In this document: one piece after another, positions 1 through 11,127 of the stretch
Position numbering within the stretch: position 1 is the first letter of the stretch
How the letters are laid out: each line of letters begins with the position of its first letter
Origin: Tenrec ecaudatus
Lineage: Eukaryota; Chordata; Mammalia; Afrosoricida; Tenrecidae
Assembly: GCF_050624435.1 (NCBI RefSeq)
Contig: NC_134546.1
Span: 40,813,501 to 40,877,500 of the forward strand
Direction: 5' to 3'
Length of the DNA: 64,000 nt
The notes under the pieces: model-generated
What the model saw: the letters and a program-made list of their open reading frames with translations, nothing else
What the model was told of the DNA's origin: nothing
Database searches by the model: none
Program-made: the position numbers and the translations under genes

Positions 1-645
1 TCACGAGCTGTTTGACAGACTCATTGCCTTTTAAGGATGCCTAATAGTCCACTGTATGTACCAGTTTGTTTACGCATTCCTCCACAGATGGAGCATTTAA
101 TCATCTCCATCTTTTTGCTATTGATAGAAATTGCTACAACAAACATGGGTGTGCATATGTCTGTTTCTATGGTGTTCTGTATTTCTTTATGGCGTATACC
201 AAGTAGAGTACAGAGTTACAAGGTATTTGTGTCTGCATTTGTTGAAGGAAGTGCTGTACTCGTTTCCACGGTGGTGGTACAATTCTGCAACCCCACCAGC
301 GACAGATGAGCATCTCAATCTCCCCACAGTCACTCCAGCATGTATCGTTTTCTGCTTTGTTTTAATTTTGCTGAGTATCTGTGCGGGGTGGTAGCTCACT
401 GCTGTTTCAGTTGCCTTTCTCTTATGGCTAATGAACGCAAGCATTTCTTCATATGATTGCTGGCCATGTGGATGTCATCTCTAGTCAATTCTCTATGCAT
501 GTCTTGTGCCCATTTTTCAAATGTGTTATTTGTATTTTATAAGTAAGGCATGGTGGGGTTTTTAATAGATTTTTGAAATCAATCCATTATATGATCATTG
601 CCAAGTATTTTTTCCTAATCAAGGTTACAAATCTTTACGAGCAGA
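1..645 (-). mobile_element. L1 LINE relic, ORF2 3' end
   Basis: Read on the minus strand, this matches the C-terminal end of L1 ORF2 and the start of its 3' region. A minus-strand open stretch at 187-444 keeps the order of the family's blocks: an 'ISHKRKATETAVSYH' segment in the place of the usual 'IIREMQIKTTMRYH', then a decayed Cys/Trp-rich block. On the plus strand the familiar antisense blocks are visible (a 'CCACAGATGGAGCATTTA'-like segment near 85, 'CAACAAACATGGGTGTGCAT' near 138, and a 'GGCCATGTGGATGTCATC' block near 463). Frames are broken and no intact ORF remains. The element runs off the left edge of the window. Confidence 0.85.
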
Positions 646-647
646 CA

Positions 648-756
648 AAACCTCATCTTTCCCCATCAAGTGGCTGATGAGTTCCAACTGCTGACCATGG
701 AGCTGGCAGCCTAATGTGGAGCCCACGATGGCACCAGGGCTCCTTATCAGTGAGCC
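648..756 (-). mobile_element. AfroSINE, partial
   Basis: Minus-strand copy of the tRNA-like head. On the plus strand it reads from a CCTCATCTTTCCCC block, through a decayed B-box region (GTTCCAACTGCTGACC), to ATGGCACCAGGGCTCC, the reverse of the GGAGCCCTGGTGG start. Confidence 0.7.
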
Positions 757-1082
757 GCTGCAGCCAAACTAGCCAATAGCTATCTACCTCTGAACGCCTT
801 AGTACAGAAGAATAAGGGAAACCTATATTTTCTGTCATTGTTAGTAAGATTTTCCAATACTTGCAACTGAAAGCACTACGTCATCAGAAGAGGTTTCCAA
901 AAAGTCCCTGGAGAATTTCTATTACATTTTAATCTCATTCCACAAACTTTTTGAAACTCCCTCACACATGGTCTATTGAGCTCATTGGCTCCAATCCTTT
1001 TCAATGTAGTCTCAGCTGGGCCTCTACATCCCAAATATAACATACATCAGGAGTTCCTGTTTCTTATGATTAATTCCCATAT
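757..1082. other. Unassigned stretch
   Basis: Ordinary AT-rich sequence without a recognised repeat, gene or structured element. Confidence 0.5.
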
Positions 1083-1560
1083 TAGTTTCCTATTGTTGTT
1101 ACAACAAATTATCACAAATTTGGTGACTTACAACAGAAAATATTGTGCCTTATAGTTCTAGAGTCAGAAATTCAAGATGAACTGCTGAAAACAAGGTATC
1201 ACAAGACTGCATTTCTTCTGGAGGTTCTAGGGAGAATCCATTTTCTTGACTTTTCTAGCTTCTAGAGGCTTCGTTGATTCATGACCCCTTTACATGTTCA
1301 AAGTTAAGCACGTCAGGCTGAGTTCTTCTTACTCTGCATCCTTCTGACATTGGTTCTCCTTTCTCCCATTTTGCCTCATATCCTTGGGCCCATGCTAATA
1401 ACCAAGGATAACCTCCCCGTTTCAAAGTCAATTAATTAACAACCAAAATTTCATGTACAACCTAATCCCCTGTACCTCATGTAGCAGAATACATTCATAG
1501 GTTATAGGAATTTGAATGTGGATATCTTTGGGGGTCATTATTCTCCTCACTACCATCTTA
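1083..1560 (-). mobile_element. ERVL-MaLR (MLT1/MST-type) solo LTR relic
   Basis: The start AGTTTCCTATTGTTGTTACA, followed by AACAAATTATCACAAATTTGG and GACTTACAACAG, is the reverse complement of the MaLR LTR 3' end. Further in are blocks resembling GGAGGTTCTAGGGAGAATCC and, at the far end, a GGATATCTTTGGGGGTCA block near 1520 matching the LTR 5' region. Length is normal for the family. Age is shown by many substitutions. Confidence 0.75.
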
Positions 1561-1799
1561 TTTTCACTGATAGCATGTGTTGCAACAGGAATCTGTTCAT
1601 TAGCTGAAGGAACATAAGAAAGGGTACCTCCAGCTCCCCAAACCGGAATTTCTCTGGGTGGAGTGGTGTGGGGGGAGGTCAGATGCTCACAGACATCCTC
1701 CCTGAAGGCAGTTAGTCACCAGACTACAGGGTAGGCCTGCGCCCTGCTGCTGGGGACAATGAACTATTTCTCCAAGGCTTGTGAGCATTAGCTTGGTTC

Positions 1800-2306
1800 C
1801 TGTAGGTGGAGTTCACACCCTACTGATGATGCTCTCTCAGTTGAGCCAGGGAACAGGCCAAACCCACTCAGTGACATCCAACGTTAGGCTGCCATCCGAA
1901 ATCTAGGATCCACCCATTGTGTCACATGTACACCCCAATCCCTCCTCTTCCTATTGTGTGTATGTCCCTAGACCACACATCTCATTGCTGTATAACCTAT
2001 AGTGCAACCCCTTCCTGTGACCTAAGTCTTTACCTGTAATCGGTGGGCTTGCACGCCCCCCAAAGGTATATAGGCCTTGGTTAACAATAGATCTCTCTCT
2101 CTCTCCTCCCCTCCCCGCCGCTGGTCTCTCTCCCGTCTCACCTTGGCACCCTCTCCTCCCTTGTTTCCATGAAATGTGTCTGACTCCTTTACTTCTATCG
2201 CTCATGCTCTCGATGACTCTACTATTATTTTTATATATCAACTGTACAATTGTGCTTACTGAACCCGTGATTAGTTGGGGGGACTGGCACCCCAACTCAT
2301 ACCACA
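1800..2306 (+). mobile_element. ERV-like solo LTR (unclassified)
   Basis: Several LTR-type signals occur in order: a TATA-like GGTATATAGG near 2065, a TCTC pyrimidine run at 2090-2106, a CCTCCCCTCCCCGCC tract, and a 3' end with GGGGACTGGCACCCC running to ACCACA at 2301-2306. The layout resembles U3-R-U5 of a retroviral LTR. The 5' edge is not certain (TGTAGG near 1801 is a candidate). No internal retroviral genes are adjacent. Assignment to a named family is not possible by eye. Confidence 0.45.
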
Positions 2307-3165
2307 GAGTGGAGCTTTTGTAGTTGCATTTTTCCCACTAGACGATCATAAACCAACTCACTCTGAGTTAGTGTGCCCAGTGGCGTTGCCTGGGAAGGTT
2401 CTTTCTGGTCACAGTGAATTTTTTCATAAAGGCAGTTTCACTTGAACTTCATTTTTGTGACGGCTGATTTAACAGAACAGCATGCCGCTGTGAAATTTTG
2501 TTTCCTGCTCAAGAAAAATGCCACAGAAACTGTTTTGATGTTAAACACGGCTTACAAGGACAGCACTACGGGAAAAACTCAAGTTTTCTCGTTTCAAAAA
2601 AGGCCAAATGTCTATTGATGACAAACCTCTTTCTGGATATCCGTGAACTTCCCGAAGGAATGAAAATGTTGACTCATAGTGCAGTTGGAGTTCGTTCCAC
2701 CAGGTCAGACTGTTAATCAGGTGTTCCATTTAGAGGTTCTGGAAAGACTATGCAACAGTGTGCAACCAAAAGAAAGCTTGATTTGTGGCAGATGGGGAGG
2801 CTGGTTTTACCACCATGACAACACGCCCACACATGCAGCCATCTCAATGCGCCATGTTTGGGCAAAAAGTGTCATGCATCTCTTGCACCTACTCACCTGA
2901 CCTCGCTCCATGTGACTTCTTTTTGTTTCCATGAATGAAGACAAACAGTGATTTGAGAATGTAGAAGAGGTTAAGAAAAAAATGAGGGAGGTGCTATCAG
3001 CTATCCAAACAGATGAGTTTTCAAAATGTTTCCAACCATGGAATCATAGTCTTAGCAAGTGTATTAAGTGTAATGGAGGGTAGTTTGAAGGCAATAAGGT
3101 TGTTTTATAAAAATATCTAAATACATAACTTTGAAAAAATGTTCTGGGTGTTTTTTTGGTACCTA
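2307..3165 (+). mobile_element. Mariner (Tc1/mariner) transposon relic, internally deleted
   Basis: DDE transposases of this family cut and paste DNA at TA sites. Here the coding remains can be read in shifting frames. An N-terminal block (FCFLLKKNATETVLMLNTAY, near 2494-2553) is followed by a GKTQVF block, MSIDDKPLSGYP and then NENV. The sequence then jumps directly to the LEFVPPGQTVNQVFHLEVL region near 2682, HHDN near 2814 (second catalytic Asp) and YSPDLAPCDFFLFP near 2893 (third catalytic Asp). The central part with the first catalytic Asp is absent. Stops and frameshifts are frequent. The right end is near CTATA at 3163-3167, before a poly-C run; the left end abuts the LTR. A second copy at 53158-54196 has the same deletion. 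Confidence 0.8.
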
Positions 3166-3167
3166 TA

Positions 3168-3180
3168 CCCCCCCCCCCCC
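3168..3180. repeat. Poly-C tract
   Basis: Thirteen consecutive C immediately after the mariner right end. Length may be unreliable for sequencing reasons. Confidence 0.9.
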
Positions 3181-3741
3181 GCCCACCTTTTTTTTGGGGT
3201 ATTCTAGGTTTAATCATTGTCCTCCAGCTCTGTGTAACTCTGGATTGCAGATGGCTGATAGATACATAGTCTGTCCTGTCAGGAAGTCATCCAGTGCATC
3301 CTCATCTATATAACGATCCCATGGAAAAAACAATTTGTCTCTCTTTGCTCTTCAACTTGACATTCCTTTACACCACATAAATCTCTGTTTCTCTTTAGAC
3401 TGGTCAGAACACCTTCCAATTCCTGTATGTCACATTAGGAAAATAAAAATTTTAACGGACGTCCATTTTTATATCTGTAATAGTCACACCTTTGCCTTCA
3501 TCTTACAATGATCCCTAACGCTGAGGACAACTCACTTCTGACCATTGGACTTGCAGAGAATCTACTCTCCCCACTGCAACGGAGTTTCCTGGCCACTCTA
3601 TATACTTGTGTAGAAGCCAAGTTTTTAGCACATTTTTATTGCAGTTTTTGTGGTAAAATTAGGTGCCTCGGCTGATTTGGGGGTTGGCTTATACTCCAGT
3701 ATATACGATAGTCATTCTAGACGCTCCTTCTTGTTAATATA
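3181..3741. other. Unassigned stretch
   Basis: No recognisable repeat or coding signal. A short open stretch at 3131-3313 spans the poly-C run and has no family resemblance. Confidence 0.4.
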
Positions 3742-3935
3742 CACCAAAAAACCAAACTCACTGCCATCAAGTCAGTGCCAGCTCACAGCGACCCTATGGG
3801 GGTTGCTGAAAATGTAGCTGTTTATGGGAGTAAAAAGCTCAGTCTTTCTTCTGAGGAGCTGCTGGTGGTTTCAAACAGCTGCCCTTCCAGATCGGAGTCC
3901 AATGCGTAACCATTACACTACCAGGGATCCCCACT
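3742..3935 (-). mobile_element. AfroSINE, near full length
   Basis: Minus orientation. It starts at the A-rich 3' tail (AAAAAACCAAACTCACTGCC), passes CAGCGACCCTATGGGGGT, and ends at the tRNA-like head (AACCATTACACTACCAGGG). Confidence 0.85.
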
Positions 3936-4082
3936 GGTTTTGTCCTCTAGATATTTCTAGCTTTCACACTTCACTAGGCAGTTGACTAGGCATTTCTTAT
4001 GCTTGGATTGAAGAAGAAGGTCCCCCGGTATCAGCTGATCTATAATCTTTGATTAGAAGAGTATTCAATTGCATATTTTAAA

Positions 4083-4170
4083 AAATCATTTATTGAGGGA
4101 TCATACAGCTCTTATCGCAATATATACATACATCTACTGTGTCAAGCACAATTGTATCAATTGCATTTTT
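4083..4170 (-). mobile_element. Tail-R retroposon, 3' end fragment
   Basis: Reverse of the tail-R end: ATTTATTGAGGGATCATACA, then a CTCTTATCGCAATATATAC block and a diverged TGTGTCAAGCACA. About 90 bp remain. Confidence 0.7.
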
Positions 4171-4457
4171 AAGATGCAATTGAACTCCACCTTAAAGAAA
4201 AAAATTTAAATCCTAGAACTCATGTGAATTAGATTAATATAAATAAGCTATTCATCTCAGTTCTACTTGGATCAGTGCAGAATTAGAAGACAGCCATGTG
4301 TCTGATAACAGGGTAATAGATGGCTTCTGAGATTTACTCTGTGCTATGTTTTACAGTCATTTCACATGGTAATTATGAAGACCAGACAACATGGGTAATT
4401 TGATTTAAAAAAAGAAAGAAAACAGACCTCAAACCATTTGTATGTAAAGATGGTTTT

Positions 4458-4561
4458 GTGGTGGTCATTGTTGGGTGCTATCCAGTCAGTCCTGACCCAT
4501 AGCAACCCTGTACACAACAGAATACAACACTCCCGGTTCTGTGCTATTTTCTCAACAGTTC
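4458..4561 (-). mobile_element. RTE LINE 3' tail
   Basis: Minus-strand RTE terminus: GTTGGGTGCTATCCAGTCAG, CTGACCCATAGCAACCCTGT, then ACACAACAGAATACAACACT. The blocks match, in reverse, the 3' ends of the RTE copies near 8100 and 16540. Confidence 0.65.
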
Positions 4562-5062
4562 ATATTCTTTTCTTTTAAATCATTTTATTGGGGCTCATAC
4601 AACTCTTATCACAATCCATACAGCCATCCATTGTGTCAAGCACATCTGTACATTTGTTGCCATCACAATTTTCAAAACATTTGCTTTCTACTTGAGCCCT
4701 TGGTATCAGCTCCTCATTTTTTCCCTCCCCCCCTCCCATACCGTCTCCCTCATGGACCCTTGATAATTTTTTTTTCATGTCTTACACTGATGGCTCCCTT
4801 TACCCACTTTTCTTTTGTTCATCCCCCTGGGAGGGGGTTATCTGTAGTTCATTGTGATCAGTTCCCCCTTTCTCCCCCTATCCTACCCTTACCCTCCTGG
4901 TATTGCTACTCTCCATATTGGTCCCAAGGGGTTTATTTGTCCTGGATTTCCTGTTTTTCCAGCTCTTATCTGATCCATCTACAAGCTCTGGTTTAGCCAG
5001 ATTTGTAAGGTAGAATTGGGGTCATGAAAGTGGGGAGGGGAGGAAGCATTAAAGAACTAGTG
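4562..5062 (-). mobile_element. Tail-R retroposon, 3' half
   Basis: Minus-oriented copy reading TTTTATTGGGGCTCATACAA, CACAATCCATACAGCC, a CCCTCCCCCCCTCCCATACC tract, a GGGAGGGGGTTATCTGTAG block, and AGGTAGAATTGGGGTCATGA at the far end. The copy stops at GAACTAG, exactly where the SPIN element begins. Confidence 0.85.
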
Positions 5063-5214
5063 CAGTGGTTGTCAACCTTCCTAATGCCGCAACCCTTTAA
5101 TATAGTTCCTCATGTTGTGGTGACCTCCCAACCATAAAATTATTTTCGTTGCTACTTCATAACTATCATTTTGCTACAGTTTTGAATCAGGTGACCCCTG
5201 TGAAAGGGTCATCG
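5063..5214 (-). mobile_element. SPIN_NA-type hAT transposon, one end lost
   Basis: Begins CAGTGGTTGTCAACCTTCCT, then CGCAACCCTTTAATATAG, CCAACCATAAAATTATTTTC, a GTTGCTACTTCATAACT block, and GACCCCTGTGAAAGGGTC. It then stops before the second terminal repeat. This is the non-autonomous SPIN hAT with one end truncated, so no target duplication can be read. Orientation is opposite to the copies at 34665, 46130 and 48920. Confidence 0.9.
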
Positions 5215-5827
5215 CTTAAGTTTTATTAGAGTAAAAAATTTTAATTAAAAAATATTAAAATAAAAAGCTTATGGGCGTGATCACTCTTAGGTCTGGGATT
5301 TTAGGAATCAAATTTAGAATAATTTACTTTACTAATTAAACATGTGCACCCCAAGATCCTATGTATTTTTCCATGGTAAATGGTTTTCAGTGAAATTTTT
5401 TGATAGACTTTCTTCCACTAAAACCAAGAAAGTAAAATTATGATAAGTTCACCATTGGGTACAAATAAAATATTTAAATTAACATAATGTGAACTTAAAT
5501 ACACCTGCTTTAAAAATTCTCATTACTGATGAAATAATTGATAAAAATACTTCAATGTTCAGGTTAGGGGGAAAAAGAACTATTACAATCAAGCTTGTAC
5601 AAAGGGTACACATTTTCCCATTTTACCTTAGGCATTGATATGACTTAGCATAACCTTATTGGAGTCTGTCTTCATTTAAAATTTTTAATTTTGTTCCCCA
5701 TGGAAATTTTGCATAACATTTTAATTTTTTTAATTGCAATAGCACCAATAAAATGATTTTTTAAAAAGAAATCAGATGGTGTCTATTAGAAAGACTAGGG
5801 TCTTAAAATCTAGGCTTAAACAGAAAA
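5215..5827. other. Unassigned AT-rich stretch
   Basis: AT-rich, with no recognised element and no credible ORF. Confidence 0.45.
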
Positions 5828-5945
5828 TGTTTTGAAAATGATGGTGACGACCTATGTACAAATGTGCTTGACACAATGGGTGGATGGATGGATTGTGATA
5901 AGTCCTGTAAGAGCCCAATAAAATGATTAAAATAAAAATAATTAA
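5828..5945 (+). mobile_element. Tail-R retroposon, 3' end
   Basis: Plus orientation: TTTGAAAATGATGGTGACGA, GTGCTTGACACAATGGGTGG, GATTGTGATAAGTCCTGT, then CCAATAAAATGATTAAAA and an A-rich tail. Only the last ~115 bp inserted, as expected of a 5'-truncated retroposon. Confidence 0.8.
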
Positions 5946-5993
5946 AAATCACTCATTTTAATTACCGAGTTTTTGTTACCCCGTTAAATTTCA

Positions 5994-6185
5994 GGAGCTT
6001 TAATGGCAGAGTGGGTTACACACTGGGCTGCTCGCCATTGGGTCAGCAGTTCAAATCCAGCAGACAAGGATTTTTGCTACTATAAAGATTTCTAGACTCA
6101 GAAACCCACCAGGAAAGATCTATACTGTTCACATGGCTCCCTGTAAGTCATAATTGACTCAATGGCACTGAATTTGACTTTGAGT
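5994..6185 (+). mobile_element. AfroSINE, full length
   Basis: Diverged tRNA-like head (GGAGCTTTAATGGCAGAGTG, then GGGTCAGCAGTTCAAATCC as B box). The body has CTCAGAAACCCACCAGG and the end is ATTGACTCAATGGCACTGAA. Confidence 0.8.
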
Positions 6186-6424
6186 TACATGTTACACCAG
6201 AAGCATGTACGTTGCCTGGCTTCATGCTAGTCTGGCTCTGACTCATGAAAGTCTAGAATCTGCTCTGGTGAAAATGGACTCTTTAGAGTTCAACTGGAGA
6301 AACTGAGTCTCAAACTCTATCTTTTAAATCAGACTAGTAGACTAAGGACTAGAGAAGAATGAGCATTCCGGAACCATTGTCCTCTGCATGCACCAAAGTA
6401 GAATCATTCAAACCAAACAAGGGA

Positions 6425-6507
6425 GTATGAGTTGGTGCATGCCAAGGCTGGATCATTTCTTCATACTTATTCCATCTGTATGCTGAGCAAATAATCCAAG
6501 AAGCTCA
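6425..6507 (+). mobile_element. RTE LINE reverse-transcriptase fragment
   Basis: The block TCTGTATGCTGAGCAAATAA followed by TCCAAGAAGCT is shared with the longer RTE relic at about 56414 (TCTGTATACTGAGCAAGTAA). It belongs to the palm region just upstream of the catalytic YxDD. The tail-R copy follows directly. Confidence 0.7.
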
Positions 6508-7095
6508 TTTGTAGGCCACTGGACATCCCCTTACAGAAGGGTCTCGGGGAGGAGACAAACCAGTCAGGGTGCGATGTAGCAACAATGAAACATACAACTT
6601 TCCTCTAGTTCCTAAATGCTTCTTCCCCACCCACTATCATGATCCCAATTGTACCTTACAAATCTGGCTAGACCAGAGGATGTGCGATAGTACAAATAGG
6701 AACTGGAAACACAGGGAATCCAGGACGGATAATACCTGCAGGACCAGTGGTGAGAGTGGTGACACAGGGAGGGTGCGGTGAAAGGGGGGAACAGATTACA
6801 AAGATCTACATATAACCTCCTCCTTGGGGGGCTGACAGCAGAAAAATAGATGAAGGGAGATGTCGGACAGTGTAAGATATGACAAAATAATTGATAAATT
6901 ATCAAAAGTTCACGGGGGAGAGGGGAGTGGGAAGAGGGGGGGAAAATGAGTAGCTGATGCCAGGGGCTTACGTGGAGAGCAAATGTTTTGAGAATGATGA
7001 GGGTAACGAATATACAAATGTACTTTATACAATTGATGTGTGTATGGATTGTGATAAGAGTTGTCTGAGCCTCCAATAAAATGATTAAAAAATCA
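6508..7095 (+). mobile_element. Tail-R retroposon, 3' half
   Basis: Starts GTAGGCCACTGGACATCCCC and continues with ACAATGAAACATACAACTTT, a CTATCATGATCCCAATTGTA block and a CCTCCTCCTTGGGGGG block. It ends TGGATTGTGATAAGAGTTGT, then CCAATAAAATGATTAAAAAA. The minus-strand open stretch at 6612-7076 is antisense to this element and not a gene. Confidence 0.85.
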
Positions 7096-7617
7096 AATAT
7101 TGCTAAAGAAGGCAGAAGAAACAGAACAGATAGAAAAAACTTAAAAGTTACATAATTCCAAAAATCTCAGTCAGTACAAGTGAAGTATATGGGCTAAATT
7201 TACTACTTAGAAGGCAGAGGCTGCCAGACAATAATAAAAGTAAATCTAACAGTATATATTTTTCATATGATGGATAATAAACAACAAAAACCCCTAGTAG
7301 CCAGAAAGGTGTGTTACCTGGAAAGGTGCTCTTGCAACAAAGAAGTGTTAGGAACAGCCTCCTGAGAAGAGTTCTCTCTTTCAAACCATTCGTTTCATTC
7401 ATGCAACTCTCTTTCTTTTTTTTAAGGCTATGTGCTAAGATAACAAAGTGAAAGCATGATTGTTGCTCTCGAGTTTACAGTCCTGTTGGGGGTACCGATA
7501 AGTCAATATATTAACAATTAAGCACAGGGCAATAGGTACTGTGATGAACTCACTATCGTGAGTCAATTCTGACTGATAGGAACTCAGAGTGTGTTGTGCT
7601 GAAAACTGACTACTCAC
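7096..7617. other. Unassigned stretch
   Basis: No recognised feature. The minus-strand open stretches at 7148-7402 and 7435-7617 have no family resemblance. Confidence 0.4.
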
Positions 7618-7725
7618 ACACCCCTCACCCCGCTCTGCAGGAGATGAGACTTGCTACTCCATAAAGAGCTATAGTCTCCGAAACCCACAGGCGCATTTCT
7701 GGTCTGTCTTATGTGGTCAATATCA
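7618..7725 (+). mobile_element. AfroSINE 3' half
   Basis: CTACTCCATAAAGAGCTATA, GTCTCCGAAACCCACAGG, then a TCTGGTCTGTCTTATGTGGT block. The head is missing. Confidence 0.6.
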
Positions 7726-7884
7726 GGATAGAGGCACACATATGGTATCTTCGGGGTACTCTGAGAGGAGGGGAGATGCTTGAGTAAGATTTTAAAGGTA
7801 TTATTCCACTTGCCCACTGAATGTACCTGTTCGATTGAGTTGTGGCACTGGGGAAGAACACCAAAAGCACTGAAGTACAACCAT

Positions 7885-8150
7885 AACGATCCTTAGAAAC
7901 AAGGATGGGGAGACTTCCTCTCATGTACTTTGGATGTATTTTCCAAAGAAACCCATGCCTGGAAAAGATATCAAGCTTGGTAAAGACACGGGGCAGTGAG
8001 AACGAGGAAGACCTTCCAGGAGATGGATTGGCAGTGGCAGCCTCAAGGGGCTCAAGCATAGGGACAATTGTGAGGATGGCACAGGACCGGGCAGTGTGTC
8101 ATTCTCTTGTATGGGTCGGAACCTTGATGGCCCCCCACAACAACTCCCTA
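7885..8150 (+). mobile_element. RTE LINE, reverse-transcriptase C-terminus and 3' end
   Basis: Retains the C-terminal blocks of the RTE protein: CTTTGGATGTATTTTCCAAA (FGH-V region), CCTGGAAAAGATATCAAGC, GAGGAAGACCTTCC (RGRPS-type run), GATTGGCAGTGGCAGCCTC and GGCTCAAGCATAGGGACAAT. The 3' end GTCGGAACCTTGATGGCCCC and ACAACAAC follow. It shares block order with 16108-16575, 30983-31345 and 56403-57255. Reading frame is broken. Confidence 0.8.
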
Positions 8151-8234
8151 CTGGATACATTTCCCTGACAGTAAGGGCTGGCTTTCTACTGATTCATTCT
8201 TACCACAGCCATGATACTCTGTGACCCTCAGGGG

Positions 8235-8375
8235 AGAAGAGGGTCAACTATCAGAGAAAGACCAGGCTTTCTACTCCCTTAGAGAGGTACAGTCTTAGAA
8301 ACCCACAGGGGCACTTCTAACCGGTCCTGTAAGGTGACTATGAGCTGGAATCAAATTGATGGCAGTGGGCTTCTG
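8235..8375 (+). mobile_element. AfroSINE 3' half
   Basis: CAGGCTTTCTACTCCCTTAG, CAGTCTTAGAAACCCACAGG, then CTATGAGCTGGAATCAAATT and GATGGCAGTGGGCTT. A second SINE begins directly after it. Confidence 0.75.
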
Positions 8376-8578
8376 GAAGAATCCTGGTGGCAGAGTGGCT
8401 AAGCCTTGGTCTGCTAACCTCAAGGTCAGTGGTTCAAACTCACCAACCACTGGGCAGCCAAGAGAGGAGATTGTCTTCCTCCATAAAGACTTTACAATCT
8501 CAGACGCCCTATCGAGTAGTTTTGCTCTGTTCAAAACAATTGCTCTGAGCTGGAATCACCTCAAAAGCAGTACGTTTA
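8376..8578 (+). mobile_element. AfroSINE, full length
   Basis: GAAGAATCCTGGTGGCAGAG opens the tRNA-like head. CTAACCTCAAGGTCAGTGGT then TCAAACTC marks the B box. The end is GAGCTGGAATCACCTCAAAA. Confidence 0.85.
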
Positions 8579-10439
8579 TGGAGCAGTGAGGGCAGGTGGG
8601 GAAAACCCAGCTGGAATGGGTAACAGACTCAGGGATGGATGGAGATGGACCAAAGAGGAACTTCTGACACCCTGCAGGGAGAAATCCCCTGAGCCACCTC
8701 TGCTGAGGAGAACCAGCGCTAGGAGCGGTGCTTAAAAGATATGAGGTGAGAATAGAAACAGAATTGCTAACACTGAGCAGGGACTCAACCCTAGGAAGTC
8801 TTGAAACCTGAGTGGGCAAGGTATCAAAGGTGAACCCTAGTACAGAGGCTCAAACAGGTTACATTCAGTCATCAAGATGAGGCACTGACCAGTGCAGCAA
8901 AGGAAGTTGCACAACAGATTTCCTTTGATTTCCCCAAACTAAAGCGAGGATTGGTTCTGGAGCGCTTGCAGGAAGATGACCACTGACCCAACTCTAAAGA
9001 GGAGGATGCTGGGATAGGGAATAGCGCAGGCTCGCAAACCACCCGAAGAGCTTCATCCTCTGAGTTTCATGATTCCCTCTCCAGGCGCCGACTCTGAATT
9101 GCAGCTGCTCTTGGAAAGGATACCCCTTACGTCACTCCGTGTGTATGAGCTTATCAGATGTCTTCCTGCCTAGTGGCAAGAACGGAATAACTTGAAAGCA
9201 CTGGATTCCTGGGAAGGAGGGAGCTTAACGAGTGGGTGGAGAAGGAAGGGCTCTGAAAAGGACAGTTGGAGCCCTTAGAGATAAGGTTATTAACTTCCGT
9301 TTTGCTGCTGACCAACTCTGCCTCCGGCGTCTTGGCACCCACCACTCAAGAGCTCAATGCCAGGCTCCACCCTGGCGAGAGCCTGTTGGGCAGTTATACT
9401 GTATGCATCATGCCATGTAATGACGGGTTGGGGTTAATCAAATATAATGCCCAACACAGACTTATTAAATTTCGCCACAAAAGAGGCTTTAATCGGTCCT
9501 TTATCAGCTTGGTGCTCTGGCCTAAGAAGACAGCTTTTGTTTGCCCACATAAGACACAATGGGTAAGCCAGGATCAGCCCACTTTCTGGAGTACAATAAG
9601 TGAATTGTCCATCAACAACAGATCATTCAAGGCCATGGGAGAGGAAAGGCAGGAGAGGCCCATGAATCTACAAAAGTGCTCACTGTTTATGGCCATGGCC
9701 CCGAGTGTTTAAATTCAGGCCGCATTCCTGCTGGCACTTCCAAAATATAAGGGGGACAAGTCACAAAAGGGGTTCAGTGTGCACCATGTAAGTCTATCTG
9801 GTTTGGGCCCTCTGCAGGACATTCTTATTTGCTACTTGCTGAAAAGAGAAGGGAAAGTTGACATTTGGTTCTCGCACAAAGCAAAGCTCGGAGCTCCTGA
9901 GGGTTGGATGCGCTTCGACGGCCAGGTTGCCAAGTTATAAGAACAGAGTCAGTGCCAAACTTCACCTGCCCCACTGTCCAAGTTCCACTTGGCCGTTAGA
10001 GGGATGGAAGGAGAAAGGAGATGGGAAGAGAGGAGAGAGAGCAGAGTGGGACGTCCCAGACCCCACAGAGAAAGACATTGAAGCCGCCCAATTTAACTGT
10101 GTTCAAGAAATATCTGAATTCTTTCTAGGAAGCAGGTTTGAGATGCTCAGATGCAGGAACACACATGCACACAGATTATCTGAACTTAGGATCAGAAATG
10201 TTAAGGCTGAAAAGGTCACACACACACCCCCCAAAATATCTTTCTTTTTTGTATGGTTTTGGTTTTTTGAAAAAGGTACGCATTCGAAATAAAACACAAC
10301 CAACACACAAACACAGGCCATCCCATGCGGAGTAACTTCAAATTCTGGGTGGGCTTATGGGGCTGGGGTGAGACTAGTCGTGGGTCGCTGTGCGAACAAT
10401 GGAAACTACGTCTCTAGCTTCATCCCGGCATTTCCCAAA
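8579..10439. other. Unassigned stretch
   Basis: I recognise no repeat or exon here. The longest open stretch is 9266-9712 (+, 148 codons); it shows no domain or family motif, has no start context I can defend, and overlaps another open frame, so I treat it as chance. A pyrimidine-poor ACACACACAC run lies near 10217. Old, unrecognisable repeat DNA is likely. Confidence 0.45.
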
Positions 10440-10700
10440 TCAAATCCAGTGGCTCCGGACTCCCAGTGGTCCTATGGGACCGAGTAGAACTGCTTCGTAG
10501 GATTTCCAAGGCTGTCGTCTTTCCAGAAGCAGGTGGCCCCATCTTTTTTTATGCAGACAGCTGATGGATCTGAACCACCAGTCTTTCAGCATAAGAACCT
10601 GGAAGCTCAAAGGAACAGAATGCCTTCTCAGAGACTCCTCAACTACTTCGTGGCAAAGAGGGGCTAGAACTCAAGTCTTCGATTGCCCAGCTCAGGAGGC
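10440..10700 (-). mobile_element. AfroSINE, diverged
   Basis: Minus orientation: GGTCCTATGGGACCGAGTAG, GGATTTCCAAGGCTGTCGTC, CCAGAAGCAGGTGGCCCC, then ATCTGAACCACCAGTCTTTC as reversed B box. About 70 bp of diverged sequence follow. Confidence 0.75.
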
Positions 10701-11127
10701 AGCCAACGGTATCATTTCTCACCTCTCGGCCTGTGTCTTCGAAGGATCTATTCTGGAAGACTTTAAACAAACTGTCAAGCTTGGCTATGGCTCTCCTCAC
10801 TGAGAGGTCCTATCCCTTGGGGAATAACTTTCAACTCTGGGGGATTCTGGGGCTGTCCTAAGAATGTGTCATGAGGCACAGGGCAAAGAAAGACTGAAAC
10901 GATCAAGAAAGAAGGGCCGCTCTTGCTGCCACCAGCCAATGCTCTGTGTCCATCACTTCAGCTCCTTTCTGTTTTTGCAAATTTCTGGACTTTCTTATTT
11001 GGCAAATTAAGCACAAGAATATAATGTCAATCAAATTAATGGAACACGAGTCATACTGGGGGAGATTGGCCACAAGCAAGGGAACAAATATATATATACA
11101 TTTCTATTTCCCAATGTTTATTTTCAT
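10701..11127. other. Unassigned stretch
   Basis: No recognised feature; AT-rich toward the right side. Confidence 0.4.

Noticed and set aside
1800-2306. Full provirus adjacent to the LTR-like sequence
   Set aside because: No gag, pol or env-like sequence flanks it. The next sequence to the right is mariner.
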